Assembly (NCBI RefSeq): GCF_900112985.1
Contig: NZ_FONS01000001.1
Location: 121,730 to 185,729, forward strand
Length of the DNA stretch: 64,000 nucleotides
Source of the DNA: Pedobacter antarcticus
Lineage (GTDB): Bacteria > Bacteroidota > Bacteroidia > Sphingobacteriales > Sphingobacteriaceae
Reading direction: 5' to 3'
Shown: positions 36,933 to 44,795 of the stretch, piece after piece
How the letters are laid out: each line of letters begins with the position of its first letter
Numbering within the stretch: the stretch's first letter is position 1
Made by a program: the position numbers and the translations under genes
Notes under the pieces: model-generated
The model's database searches: none
Seen by the model: only the letters and a program-made list of their open reading frames with translations
Told to the model about the DNA's origin: nothing

Positions 36933-37958
36933 ATGAAAGAATCCCAGATCAGCACCGGAAAACATATCGATGGTAAAGAAATCTTTGCCCTAACCCTGAA
37001 AAACACTAAAGGAAGCGTTGTTAAAATCTATAATTACGGTGGAATTATCAGTGAATTTACGGTGATAAATGCAAAGGGCGAGTCGCAGGATATCGTTCTG
37101 GGGTTTGATGATCTGGATGGTTATCTGACAGAAGAATATCTCGCTGCTTATCCGTATCTGGGAGCAGTGGTTGGTCGTTTCGCCAACAGGATTAAAGACG
37201 GGCGTTATGAAATTGACGGTAAAGCCTATCAGATGGATAAAAGTCTGCATGGCGGAATTAAAGGTTTCGATCGTAAGGTCTGGGATATTCTTCCAACTAT
37301 TGATCCCAGCGTAACCCTTCAATATGTAAGCCCTGCGGGTGAAGAAGGATTTCCGGGCAACCTGACGGTACAGCTTACTTATAAATTAAGCGACGATAAT
37401 GAGCTGATCCTGGATTACAGGGCTTTTACAGATGCACCTACACCTGTTAATTTGACACATCATACTTATTTCAATCTAGATCCGGATAAAGGAAGCGTAG
37501 CCGGAAATATTCACCGGATACCGGCCAGTAATTATCTGAAACAAGATGCAGATTATGTGCCTACCGGAGAATTGGTGCCCGTTGCAGGTACAATGCATGA
37601 TTTTCTGGCACCAAGAGCTATCGGTGCTAACTGGAACGAGGATGAAGGTTACGACCAGAGTTTCGTGCTTGACAAACCTTACGGGGAATTTGGCATGGCC
37701 TCTGAGACTTTCGACGCCAGATCTGGTTTATTATTAAGTGTTTATACAACTGAGCCCATTGCTCATTTTTACACAGCTAAACATCTCCGTGTGAATGGCG
37801 GAAAGGGCGGTAGAAATTATGGCCCGGCAGATGCTTTATGTGTAGAAACGCAGCATGCACCGAATAGCGTGAATCTCCGGGATTTTCCGGATACGATTCT
37901 CAGGCCCGGGCAGGAATACCATCAGACCACTGTTTTTCAGGTAACTGTCAGGAAATAA
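36933..37958 (+). CDS. galM: Aldose 1-epimerase (galactose mutarotase)
   Basis: A 341-aa cytosolic beta-sandwich enzyme that converts beta- to alpha-D-galactose, the form galactokinase accepts. Family landmarks are GAVVGRFANRIKDGRY near residue 70-85, the catalytic His in LHGGIKGFDRKVWD and in NLTHHTYFNL, and the catalytic Glu in VETQHAPNSVN near the end. No signal peptide, unlike the secreted Bacteroidota versions. Divergent from galK with a putative shared operator. The start is the only good ATG after the -7-like stretch. Confidence 0.95.
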   Translation: MKESQISTGKHIDGKEIFALTLKNTKGSVVKIYNYGGIISEFTVINAKGESQDIVLGFDDLDGYLTEEYLAAYPYLGAVVGRFANRIKDGRYEIDGKAYQMDKSLHGGIKGFDRKVWDILPTIDPSVTLQYVSPAGEEGFPGNLTVQLTYKLSDDNELILDYRAFTDAPTPVNLTHHTYFNLDPDKGSVAGNIHRIPASNYLKQDADYVPTGELVPVAGTMHDFLAPRAIGANWNEDEGYDQSFVLDKPYGEFGMASETFDARSGLLLSVYTTEPIAHFYTAKHLRVNGGKGGRNYGPADALCVETQHAPNSVNLRDFPDTILRPGQEYHQTTVFQVTVRK

Positions 37959-38036
37959 GCGCCTGTATTTTTACAGATCAATAAGCGCCTGTTTAAATTT
38001 ATGTTGTGAAAAATTATTAGATAAATTTTAAACAGG
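37955..38036 (+). repeat. Duplicated 13-mer and hairpin behind galM
   Basis: AATAAGCGCCTGT covers the galM stop (37955-37967) and recurs at 37981-37993. GCCTGTTTAAA then pairs with TTTAAACAGGC ending at 38036, a long-looped stem that may act as a weak terminator. Confidence 0.4.
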
Positions 38037-38082
38037 CTCTAACATTAGAAAGATTAAATTGCCAGCTCAATTTTAAAAAATT

Positions 38083-38733
38083 ATGAAAGTAGATATCTGG
38101 TCGGACGTCAACTGTCCATTTTGTTATATAGGTAAAAAGAAATTTGAAACTGCATTAGCGCAGTTTGAGCATGCAGACGAGGTAGAGGTAGAATGGCATA
38201 GTTTCGAGCTTGATCCTCATGCGGTGACCAATACTGAATTGAATGCTGCACAGTTCCTGGCCGATAAAAAAGGACAGACACTGGAATGGGCAATCCAAAT
38301 GCAAGATCATGTTAAAAATGCAGCTGCCGAAGTCGGCCTTCAGTTTGATTTTGACAAAGCTATTATGGCTAATTCTTTTAAGGCACATCGTTTAATTCAA
38401 CTGGCAAAGTCAAAAGGGCTGGCTGACGAAGTTGAAGAAGCTTTGTTTATCGCAAATTTTACGGACGGTAAAAATATAGATGATCCTGCTGTTTTACTGG
38501 AATTGGGTAAGGAATCTGGTTTGCAGGCAGACGAAGTACAGGAAATGCTGGAAGGTTATGTTTATGGCGATGACGTAAGGGCAGATGAAGAGGCGGCATC
38601 CAAAATAGGTATTAGCGGTGTTCCGTTTTTTATCATCAACCAAAAATTGGCTGTATCTGGTGCGCAGGCTCCCGAGACCTTTCTGGGTGCATTAAACCAG
38701 GCTTATCAAACTGCTGCAGAAACTGGCTCGTAG
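38083..38733 (+). CDS. DsbA-family oxidoreductase (FrnE-like)
   Basis: A 216-aa thioredoxin-fold protein. The active-site CPFC lies at residues 10-13 in SDVNCPFCYIGKKKFE, and the cis-Pro loop is GISGVPFFIINQ. There is no signal peptide, so it is a cytosolic FrnE-type enzyme, not a periplasmic DsbA. The family handles disulfide exchange in oxidative stress or is annotated as 2-hydroxychromene-2-carboxylate isomerase-like. The two Cys argue for redox work. It is followed 26 bp later by a PAP2 gene and may share its message. Confidence 0.88.
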   Translation: MKVDIWSDVNCPFCYIGKKKFETALAQFEHADEVEVEWHSFELDPHAVTNTELNAAQFLADKKGQTLEWAIQMQDHVKNAAAEVGLQFDFDKAIMANSFKAHRLIQLAKSKGLADEVEEALFIANFTDGKNIDDPAVLLELGKESGLQADEVQEMLEGYVYGDDVRADEEAASKIGISGVPFFIINQKLAVSGAQAPETFLGALNQAYQTAAETGS

Positions 38734-38759
38734 CTCCGGACCCGCTTAAATCAATCCAA

Positions 38760-39362
38760 ATGAACAGGAACCTCATTTATTTATTACTGCTGACAGGATG
38801 CTCGTTCTGCAGTCTTCAGGTATCTGCGCAATCGGGTTTGCAACGCCTGGATGACCGGATCCTGATAGATCTGTCTAATCACAGGACGCCTAAACAGACT
38901 GATTTCATGATGTTTATTTCGAAGTACAATGATGTAGTGAATTTTGCAGTACCTGTGGGCGTTCTTGCCGGCGGTATAATTGGAAATGATAAGGGGACCC
39001 GGCAGGATGCAGCTTATATTGCATCTAGCTCCGCGGTGAATGTAATTCTCACCATGGCGCTCAAAAAACTCTTTAAAAGGCCAAGGCCTTTTGCGGCAAA
39101 TGTTAAAATTAATGCGGTGTATCAACCACCGCATTACTCTTTCCCATCCGGACATACTTCTTCTGCGTTTACCACTGCGACGGCTATTTCTCAGGTTCAG
39201 AACAAATGGTACATTACTGCACCCGCTTATCTCTGGGCAGGGGCTATAGGTTACAGCCGCATGTATCTTGGCGTTCATTATCCGACTGATGTTGCAGCCG
39301 GTGCTCTGCTGGGAACGGGTTCTGCACTTTCCATGCAGTTCATGAAGAGCGACCGCAAATAA
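38760..39362 (+). CDS. PAP2-family phosphatase, secreted or membrane-bound
   Basis: A 200-aa protein with an N-terminal signal peptide (LIYLLLLTGCSFCSLQVSAQ), possibly a lipoprotein given LTGC. The three acid-phosphatase motifs are present: KKLFKRPRPF, YSFPSGHTSSAF with the catalytic His, and SRMYLGVHYPTDV. Such enzymes remove phosphate from lipid phosphates such as undecaprenyl pyrophosphate or phosphatidic acid on the outer face of the membrane. A second member lies at 43629. It may be co-transcribed with the TonB receptor gene 53 bp later. Confidence 0.88.
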   Translation: MNRNLIYLLLLTGCSFCSLQVSAQSGLQRLDDRILIDLSNHRTPKQTDFMMFISKYNDVVNFAVPVGVLAGGIIGNDKGTRQDAAYIASSSAVNVILTMALKKLFKRPRPFAANVKINAVYQPPHYSFPSGHTSSAFTTATAISQVQNKWYITAPAYLWAGAIGYSRMYLGVHYPTDVAAGALLGTGSALSMQFMKSDRK

Positions 39363-39415
39363 ACCATAACGTTGTTCTTTTCCGGAATTGCTATATTCGC
39401 AGCAATTACCAGCAA

Positions 39416-41278
39416 ATGAATAGATTTTTTATAGCGTTTGTGGGCTGTTCTTTAGCCTCAATTGCTGCCTACGGGCAACAGGATACTACTAATAACCTGA
39501 ATGAAGTGATGGTCAAAGAGAATCGGCTGAAGATTCCATTCTCTGCACAAAACCGGAATATATGGATCATAGACCAGCAGCAGATTAAAAACCTGCCATC
39601 ACGGTCAATAACAGATCTGCTGGGATTCGTAAGTGGCGTGGATATCAGGCAGCGTGGCCCCGGCGGTGTGCAGGCAGACATTAGTCTGGATGGAGGAACA
39701 TTCGACCAGACGCTAATTCTTGTTAACGGTGTGAAATTCTCTGATCCGCAGACTGGCCATCACATGATGAACCTCCCTTTTTCTGTAGATGATATTGACC
39801 ATATAGAGGTTCTCAGAGGCTCTGCTTCCCGTATTTACGGTTTGAATGCTTTGACTGGGGCCATTAATATTGTGACTAAAACAGCAACCCGCTCGGGTGG
39901 ATCGGCCCATGTTTTTGCAGGAAGCAGTTTCCGCAAGGATGATAAAAATGGAGATCTATACACAAATTATGGTATAAGAGCGTCTGGTTCTGTGGTTCTG
40001 GACGGTTCAACTCATCTGGTTTCTGCAGGTCAGGAGGCTGGAAACGGCTACAGGCATAATACTGCTTTTAATAACCAAAAAGTATACTATCAGGGAACTT
40101 TTAAAATTAAATCGGACGTGCTGGATGTTTCTGCTGGCTATATCCACAATAATTTCGGTGCTAATGGTTATTATTCTGCCCCGGGTGACCTGGAGGCTGA
40201 AGAAACAGTAAAGACAACTACTGCATCGGTCGGTTATCAGACGCAGATTACGTCCTTCTGGACTCTCAAACCAAGATTAACTTACAGGAACAACGTTGAT
40301 GATTACCTGTATATTAAACAAACTCCCGACAAATTTCATAACCACCATGTGACGCAAGTTCTGGGTGCCGAACTGAATAATGTTTTTTCGACCGGTATAG
40401 GTGATTTTGGCTTAGGGCTGGAAGCAAGAAAAGAGTTGATCAATAGTACAAATCTTGGCAAACGGAACCGGACAAATGCTGGCATTTATGGCGAATACAA
40501 ATTTGACCGGGTTAAAAACGTACTGATTAACATAGGAAATTACCTGAATTACAATTCTGATTACGGCTGGCAAGCTTTTCCAGGTATTGACGCTGGATAT
40601 AATTTTGCCGGAAACTGGAAGGTCTTTGTAAATGCAGGTACAGGCCAGCGTTTACCGACTTTTACTGACCTCTACTATAAAGGGCCAACCAATATTGGTA
40701 ATGCAGAGCTGAAAGCAGAACGTTCTGCTTATTTGGAATCTGGTCTTAAGTATAATGGTAAAAGGTTGAATTTGAATGCTAGCATATTTGAACGCCGGAT
40801 TAATAACTTTATTGACTGGGTAAAAGCTGAAGTAACAGATCCGTGGCAACCAAAAAATTTCAGCAGATTGTCTACCAGGGGCTACACTTTGAGCGCAGAT
40901 TATGCGGTTCCGGTTCAGGGGCAGGTTTTCACTTCAATCAGGACCGGCATTTCTTTAACGCACCTGGATCCCCGGATGAAAACGACATTAACAGATGCAC
41001 TTATTTCCAGATATTCTGTGGAATCTCTGCGTAATCAATATACTTTAACCGTATCTGGAAGTCTTTGGGATAAGCTTGACATTAGTCTAACGTCCCGGTA
41101 TGCGGAAAGAATTAATTACAATGATTATGTAATTCTGGATGCAAGGGTTGGTTACCGCTTTAATAAAAGTACGCTTTACTGGGACGGTTCTAATCTGCTT
41201 AACGAACAGTTTAACCAGGCTGGGGCAGTACCTATGCCAGGTGTATGGACCACGCTGGGCTACAAAATTCAGTTCTGA
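39416..41278 (+). CDS. TonB-dependent outer-membrane receptor
   Basis: A 620-aa receptor with signal peptide (residues 1-20, ending AAYG). The plug domain spans about 28-150 (VMVKENRL TonB-box-like region, DLLGFVSGVDIRQRG, VLRGSASRIYGLNALTGAINI). A 22-strand barrel follows, ending in Phe as outer-membrane proteins do. The size and plug resemble BtuB/vitamin B12 or siderophore receptors, not SusC, whose chains are about 1000 aa with a carboxypeptidase-like N-domain. No SusD gene is near. Substrate unknown. Possibly in one unit with the PAP2 gene upstream. Confidence 0.9.
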   Translation: MNRFFIAFVGCSLASIAAYGQQDTTNNLNEVMVKENRLKIPFSAQNRNIWIIDQQQIKNLPSRSITDLLGFVSGVDIRQRGPGGVQADISLDGGTFDQTLILVNGVKFSDPQTGHHMMNLPFSVDDIDHIEVLRGSASRIYGLNALTGAINIVTKTATRSGGSAHVFAGSSFRKDDKNGDLYTNYGIRASGSVVLDGSTHLVSAGQEAGNGYRHNTAFNNQKVYYQGTFKIKSDVLDVSAGYIHNNFGANGYYSAPGDLEAEETVKTTTASVGYQTQITSFWTLKPRLTYRNNVDDYLYIKQTPDKFHNHHVTQVLGAELNNVFSTGIGDFGLGLEARKELINSTNLGKRNRTNAGIYGEYKFDRVKNVLINIGNYLNYNSDYGWQAFPGIDAGYNFAGNWKVFVNAGTGQRLPTFTDLYYKGPTNIGNAELKAERSAYLESGLKYNGKRLNLNASIFERRINNFIDWVKAEVTDPWQPKNFSRLSTRGYTLSADYAVPVQGQVFTSIRTGISLTHLDPRMKTTLTDALISRYSVESLRNQYTLTVSGSLWDKLDISLTSRYAERINYNDYVILDARVGYRFNKSTLYWDGSNLLNEQFNQAGAVPMPGVWTTLGYKIQF

Positions 41279-41351
41279 TTTATTTCTTGTCCTATGGTAA
41301 GATTTAAGCCAGCCAGGGGGCTTAAATTTGTATAACAAAAAATTAAAGATC

Positions 41352-42068
41352 ATGGCACAGACAGTTTTACATACCGCAGATTCAAGAGGCGGTGCAGATC
41401 ACGGATGGTTAAAAAGTTATCATACTTTTAGTTTTGCCGGTTACTATAATCCTGAACGTCTGAATTTTGGCGCACTCAGAGTATTGAATGATGATCGTGT
41501 AGACGGGGGAAGAGGTTTCGGCGAACACCCACATGATAATATGGAAATTATCTCCATTCCTTTGGAAGGTAGTTTAGAGCATAAAGACAGTATAGGTAAT
41601 GTCGGCGTAATTGATCCCGGAGAAATTCAGGTGATGAGCGCGGGTACCGGCATCTATCATGCTGAATATAATAAGAACAAAAATGTTCCGGTTAAATTTT
41701 TGCAGATCTGGGTATTTCCGAACAAACGTAATGTAGAACCAAGATATGATCAGCAGATCATTCAAACGGCGGCTCACCCGAATGAACTGGTGCAAATTTT
41801 ATCTCCTGATAAAAATGACCAGGGTGTATGGATACATCAGGATGCCTGGTTTAATATGGGAAATCTGGAAAAAGATCATCAGGTTGTTTATAATTTCCAC
41901 AAAAAAGAGAGCGGAGTATATGTTTTCGTACTGGAAGGTAGCGTATCTGTAGATGGACAAAAATTGGCAACCAGAGATGGTTACGGTATTTGGGATACCA
42001 GCGCAATTGAAATTACAGCGGATACTGACGCCCGAATTTTATTGATGGAAGTTCCTATGGAATTTTAA
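41352..42068 (+). CDS. Pirin-family protein
   Basis: A 238-aa bicupin starting MAQTVLHTADSRGG (ATG 41352; an upstream ATG at 41328 precedes eight poor codons). The N-terminal cupin has the metal-binding HPHDNMEIISI (two His and a Glu) and EIQVMSAGTGIYHAEYN, the YhhW-type pattern. Relatives act as quercetin dioxygenases or as redox or transcription cofactors. The precise role in Bacteroidota is unsettled. The next gene starts 1 bp after its stop, so the two are translated together. Confidence 0.9.
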   Translation: MAQTVLHTADSRGGADHGWLKSYHTFSFAGYYNPERLNFGALRVLNDDRVDGGRGFGEHPHDNMEIISIPLEGSLEHKDSIGNVGVIDPGEIQVMSAGTGIYHAEYNKNKNVPVKFLQIWVFPNKRNVEPRYDQQIIQTAAHPNELVQILSPDKNDQGVWIHQDAWFNMGNLEKDHQVVYNFHKKESGVYVFVLEGSVSVDGQKLATRDGYGIWDTSAIEITADTDARILLMEVPMEF

Positions 42069-42069
42069 T

Positions 42070-42378
42070 ATGGAAAAGGAAATCTCGATTCTGGTTATCG
42101 GTGCACATGAGGAGATCTTAACGGTGATCCTGCGTCTGCTTAATAAAATGGACAATTGGAACGCGATAGGTGTAAATTCCTGCGAGGAACTAATTAAACA
42201 ATGCAGCGGAAAAAACTTCAGAGTTGTGCTGCTTGGTGGAGGGCTTTCTGCAGAGCAGGAGCAGGCCGTTAAGCAATATGTCATTGAGAAGTGCCCGGAC
42301 ACTACGCTTGTACCGCATTATGGAGGCGGAAGTGGCTTATTATATGCAGAGATTTACAGCGCATTGAAAACTGCCTAA
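42070..42378 (+). CDS. Small receiver-like or uncharacterised protein
   Basis: A 102-aa protein placed 1 bp behind the pirin gene. It alternates beta-strands and helices (ISILVIGAHEEILTVILRLL, FRVVLLGGG) like a half Rossmann or response-regulator receiver fold. The usual phospho-acceptor Asp after strand 3 is not there (VLLGGG), so it would not work as a standard receiver. I do not recognise a family. The tight coupling to pirin suggests a shared task. A terminator lies 13 bp after its stop. Confidence 0.65.
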   Translation: MEKEISILVIGAHEEILTVILRLLNKMDNWNAIGVNSCEELIKQCSGKNFRVVLLGGGLSAEQEQAVKQYVIEKCPDTTLVPHYGGGSGLLYAEIYSALKTA

Positions 42379-42390
42379 AAATAAAGACAT

Positions 42391-42419
42391 AAAAAAACCG
42401 GTCATTGACCGGTTTTTTT
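42391..42419. terminator. Bidirectional terminator between the pirin operon and the YtxH gene
   Basis: AAAAAAACCGGTCA (42391-42404) / TGACCGGTTTTTTT (42406-42419), a perfect stem with T runs for both strands. It serves the convergent genes on both sides. Confidence 0.9.
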
Positions 42420-42436
42420 ATATGCTTGATGTTTGG

Positions 42437-42838
42437 TTAAGCGTTTTTGACGGCATCTTTTGCATCGGATGCGTCGTTTTTAAGGTCTTTCACTGCCGAT
42501 TTTGCATGATCAACTGCATTATCTTTTGCATCTTTCAGGTCTTCAGCAGCGTCTTGAGCTCTTTCTTTATAACCCTGGAATTTATCTTTGGCAGTGTCAG
42601 CTAAATGATCTGCACTGTTTTTAATTTTTTCTTTATAGCTACTTAGTTTTTCTTTGGCACTATCGGTCAAATCTTTTGATTTGTCAGCAATCAGGTCTCT
42701 GGTCTCTGAACCGCTTCCTGGAGCAAATAACACCCCTAATGCTGCTCCAACTGCTAAGCCTGCTAATAATGCGACTAAAACCGGGGTTTTATCTGTGTTT
42801 CTGTCCAAATGGTCATTTAATAGTTTCCTGTAATTCAT
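42437..42838 (-). CDS. YtxH-domain protein
   Basis: A 133-aa protein. Residues 20-42 form one membrane helix (VLVALLAGLAVGAALGVLFAP) with the Gly-rich turn LFAPGSGSETR, the YtxH signature. The rest is a long Lys/Asp/Ala-rich amphipathic helix with LEA-like repeats (DSAKEKL, DTAKDKF, DAAEDLK). Such proteins are small stress-related membrane proteins, and their biochemical action is unknown. Single gene ending at the shared terminator. Confidence 0.88.
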   Translation of the reverse strand: MNYRKLLNDHLDRNTDKTPVLVALLAGLAVGAALGVLFAPGSGSETRDLIADKSKDLTDSAKEKLSSYKEKIKNSADHLADTAKDKFQGYKERAQDAAEDLKDAKDNAVDHAKSAVKDLKNDASDAKDAVKNA

Positions 42839-43015
42839 GGCGTTTTTTTTATTTATTTAATTCTAATTAATTGCTGATTCCTGTTACTCGCTGTACAACA
42901 GCGTTATTTTGTAGTTAACTATTCAAAAACCAGTCCATAATGACAATCAACAAAAAAAAATATTTATAATCATTTAGTACCTGCTTATTTTGTCGATAAA
43001 CAGGTACTTTATATT

Positions 43016-43480
43016 TTAAATCTGACTGGTATTATTTTGTTCCATTATCTGCTGGGATTTTTTGTATTCAATGGATAATTTACCATCACCCTCTATTAAA
43101 AAGCAAAAAAGTGCGATAAGTACTGTTGCCGACAACCACAATTCTGAATAGGGGCGCATAATGTGCCCCGGCATATTCACGAAAAATACTGCCGTGAAGA
43201 GTATTGGAATATTCAACAGACAAAATAAACGAGTATTCGACCCCAACGCAATTAACAGGCCCCCGATAATATGGAGGGCAATAATTGTATGCGCGATCAA
43301 ACTAATCGAAACCGCTGTCCCCAGTCCGGCATTGTCCATTAAATTTGTAAATGCATGAAGGTTCATTGCGAATGCAACGCCTTTCCAAATAAGGGTAATT
43401 CCTAAAGCAATTCTAAAATAATCTACCCATTGCGGATGATTCCTATCACCCCATTCCTGAATTTTTGATACGATTTCCAT
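43016..43480 (-). CDS. DoxX-like membrane protein
   Basis: A 154-aa inner-membrane protein with four predicted helices: FRIALGITLIWKGVAFAM, VSISLIAHTIIALHIIGGLL, LLNIPILFTAVFFV and LSATVLIALFCFLI. The FRIALGITLIWKG start and the HIIGGLLIALG pair fit the DoxX/DoxD-like superfamily of quinone or redox-linked membrane proteins. Exact role unknown. The 110 bp between its stop and the tail of upstream sequence hold nothing else. Single-gene unit on the minus strand. Confidence 0.7.
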   Translation of the reverse strand: MEIVSKIQEWGDRNHPQWVDYFRIALGITLIWKGVAFAMNLHAFTNLMDNAGLGTAVSISLIAHTIIALHIIGGLLIALGSNTRLFCLLNIPILFTAVFFVNMPGHIMRPYSELWLSATVLIALFCFLIEGDGKLSIEYKKSQQIMEQNNTSQI

Positions 43481-43628
43481 AATACAAATTTTTGGTTAGC
43501 TTAATGAATGTAACAATAAATATTTGGTATTCAATGTGTTGAAAGAACTATTTTTGGGAACGTAATTTGTTTAGATTTTTTTTATGTTTATCTGATTTCT
43601 GGCTTTTGTTTTGTACTTTGAATGCCCT

Positions 43629-44366
43629 ATGAAATTATCCCTTATTCTGCTTTCCGGATTATTTTTTCCAGGCATTTCAATGGCCCAGTATACAGATTCT
43701 GTGAGCCATCATTCTAAACCAAAAGTTGTAGAATTTATTCCAGCCGCCGCCGCCGTAGGTTATGGCTTTATAGCTTTAAACAATAATACGCTCAGAAGGT
43801 TTGATAATTACATTCACGAGCAGACCAATAGGCGTCATCCTGGCTTTAATACTTCTGCTGATGATTACCTGCGTTATCTGCCTATAGTGGCAGTTTATGG
43901 ACTGGATCTGGCCGGTGTGAAAGGGAAACATAATTTTGTAGATAAATCTGCTTTACTTTTAATTTCAGGAACCTTAACCATGGGCTCGGTACACCTGCTT
44001 AAGAGCAGTAGTAACCGAATGCGCCCGAATGGTTTAAACGACTACTCTTTTCCTTCGGGTCATACGGCTACGGCATTTGCTTCAGCTGAATTTCTTAGAC
44101 AGGAATACGGAGATGTATCTGTCTGGTATACAATAGGTGGGTACTCTGTAGCGACCGCTACCGGTGTTCTGCGGATGTATAAAAATTATCATTGGTTTAG
44201 TGATGTTGTTGCCGGCGCAGGATTGGGTATTTTATCGACAAAGTTCGCCTATGTTATCTACCCTTCAATCCGTAAATGGGTTACTGGAAAAGACCAGTCT
44301 AATTTCGTCATGATGCCAGTTTATCAGAACAGGGCCGCAGGGTTCGCGTTTTCAGGAAAGTTTTAG
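43629..44366 (+). CDS. PAP2-family phosphatase
   Basis: A 245-aa protein. I chose ATG 43629 because it gives a clean signal peptide (MKLSLILLSGLFFPGISMAQ). The six codons before it overlap a TACTTTG promoter-like sequence. Motifs are KSSSNRMRPNG, YSFPSGHTATAFASAEF with the catalytic His, and RMYKNYHWFSDVVAGAG. It is a periplasmic or membrane lipid-phosphate phosphatase like the one at 38760, though the two differ a lot. An extra 60 residues lie before the first motif. Single or paired with the small gene 28 bp downstream. Confidence 0.88.
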   Translation: MKLSLILLSGLFFPGISMAQYTDSVSHHSKPKVVEFIPAAAAVGYGFIALNNNTLRRFDNYIHEQTNRRHPGFNTSADDYLRYLPIVAVYGLDLAGVKGKHNFVDKSALLLISGTLTMGSVHLLKSSSNRMRPNGLNDYSFPSGHTATAFASAEFLRQEYGDVSVWYTIGGYSVATATGVLRMYKNYHWFSDVVAGAGLGILSTKFAYVIYPSIRKWVTGKDQSNFVMMPVYQNRAAGFAFSGKF

Positions 44367-44394
44367 ATAGTTTTGTCTCAAATTTCCCATACAA

Positions 44395-44742
44395 ATGATA
44401 GAACCTACATTATATTTTGAAACCGTCAACAGAAACTCCATCCTGATTAAAGCTAAGAAGCCTTTTTATGACTGGATTAATTTTGTAGATCCTGAATTTC
44501 CGGTAATCCCTGAAGATGAGGGTACCATATATCTGATTAAAGAACTGCAGACCAAAGCTAAGATTGAGAACTGGCTGAAGAGGAATTTTGACCAGATCTT
44601 CCGGAATGAACTTAATGATTTTCATACCGACGAACAGGACTGGCCGCAAACCAGAACATTTAAAGTGTTCAAGGAATGGTTTTCATATGAAATCTCATCT
44701 ATGATCGTCGATATGGTAGATAAACCACTAGAAAAACAGTAG
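44395..44742 (+). CDS. Uncharacterised small protein
   Basis: A 115-aa acidic protein, mixed strand and helix, beginning MIEPTLYFETVNRNSILIK. It contains KKPFYDWINFVDPEFPV and an acidic end part with TRTFKVFKEWFSYE. Similar small Bacteroidota proteins are conserved but unassigned to my knowledge. No signal peptide, membrane segment or metal motif. It lies 28 bp behind the PAP2 gene and 53 bp before the glycosidase gene, all on the plus strand. Confidence 0.7.
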   Translation: MIEPTLYFETVNRNSILIKAKKPFYDWINFVDPEFPVIPEDEGTIYLIKELQTKAKIENWLKRNFDQIFRNELNDFHTDEQDWPQTRTFKVFKEWFSYEISSMIVDMVDKPLEKQ

Positions 44743-44795
44743 ACTATTTTCGGTTTTCCCTCTTCTTTATGTCTGTAATTCCTTATTATTGAATT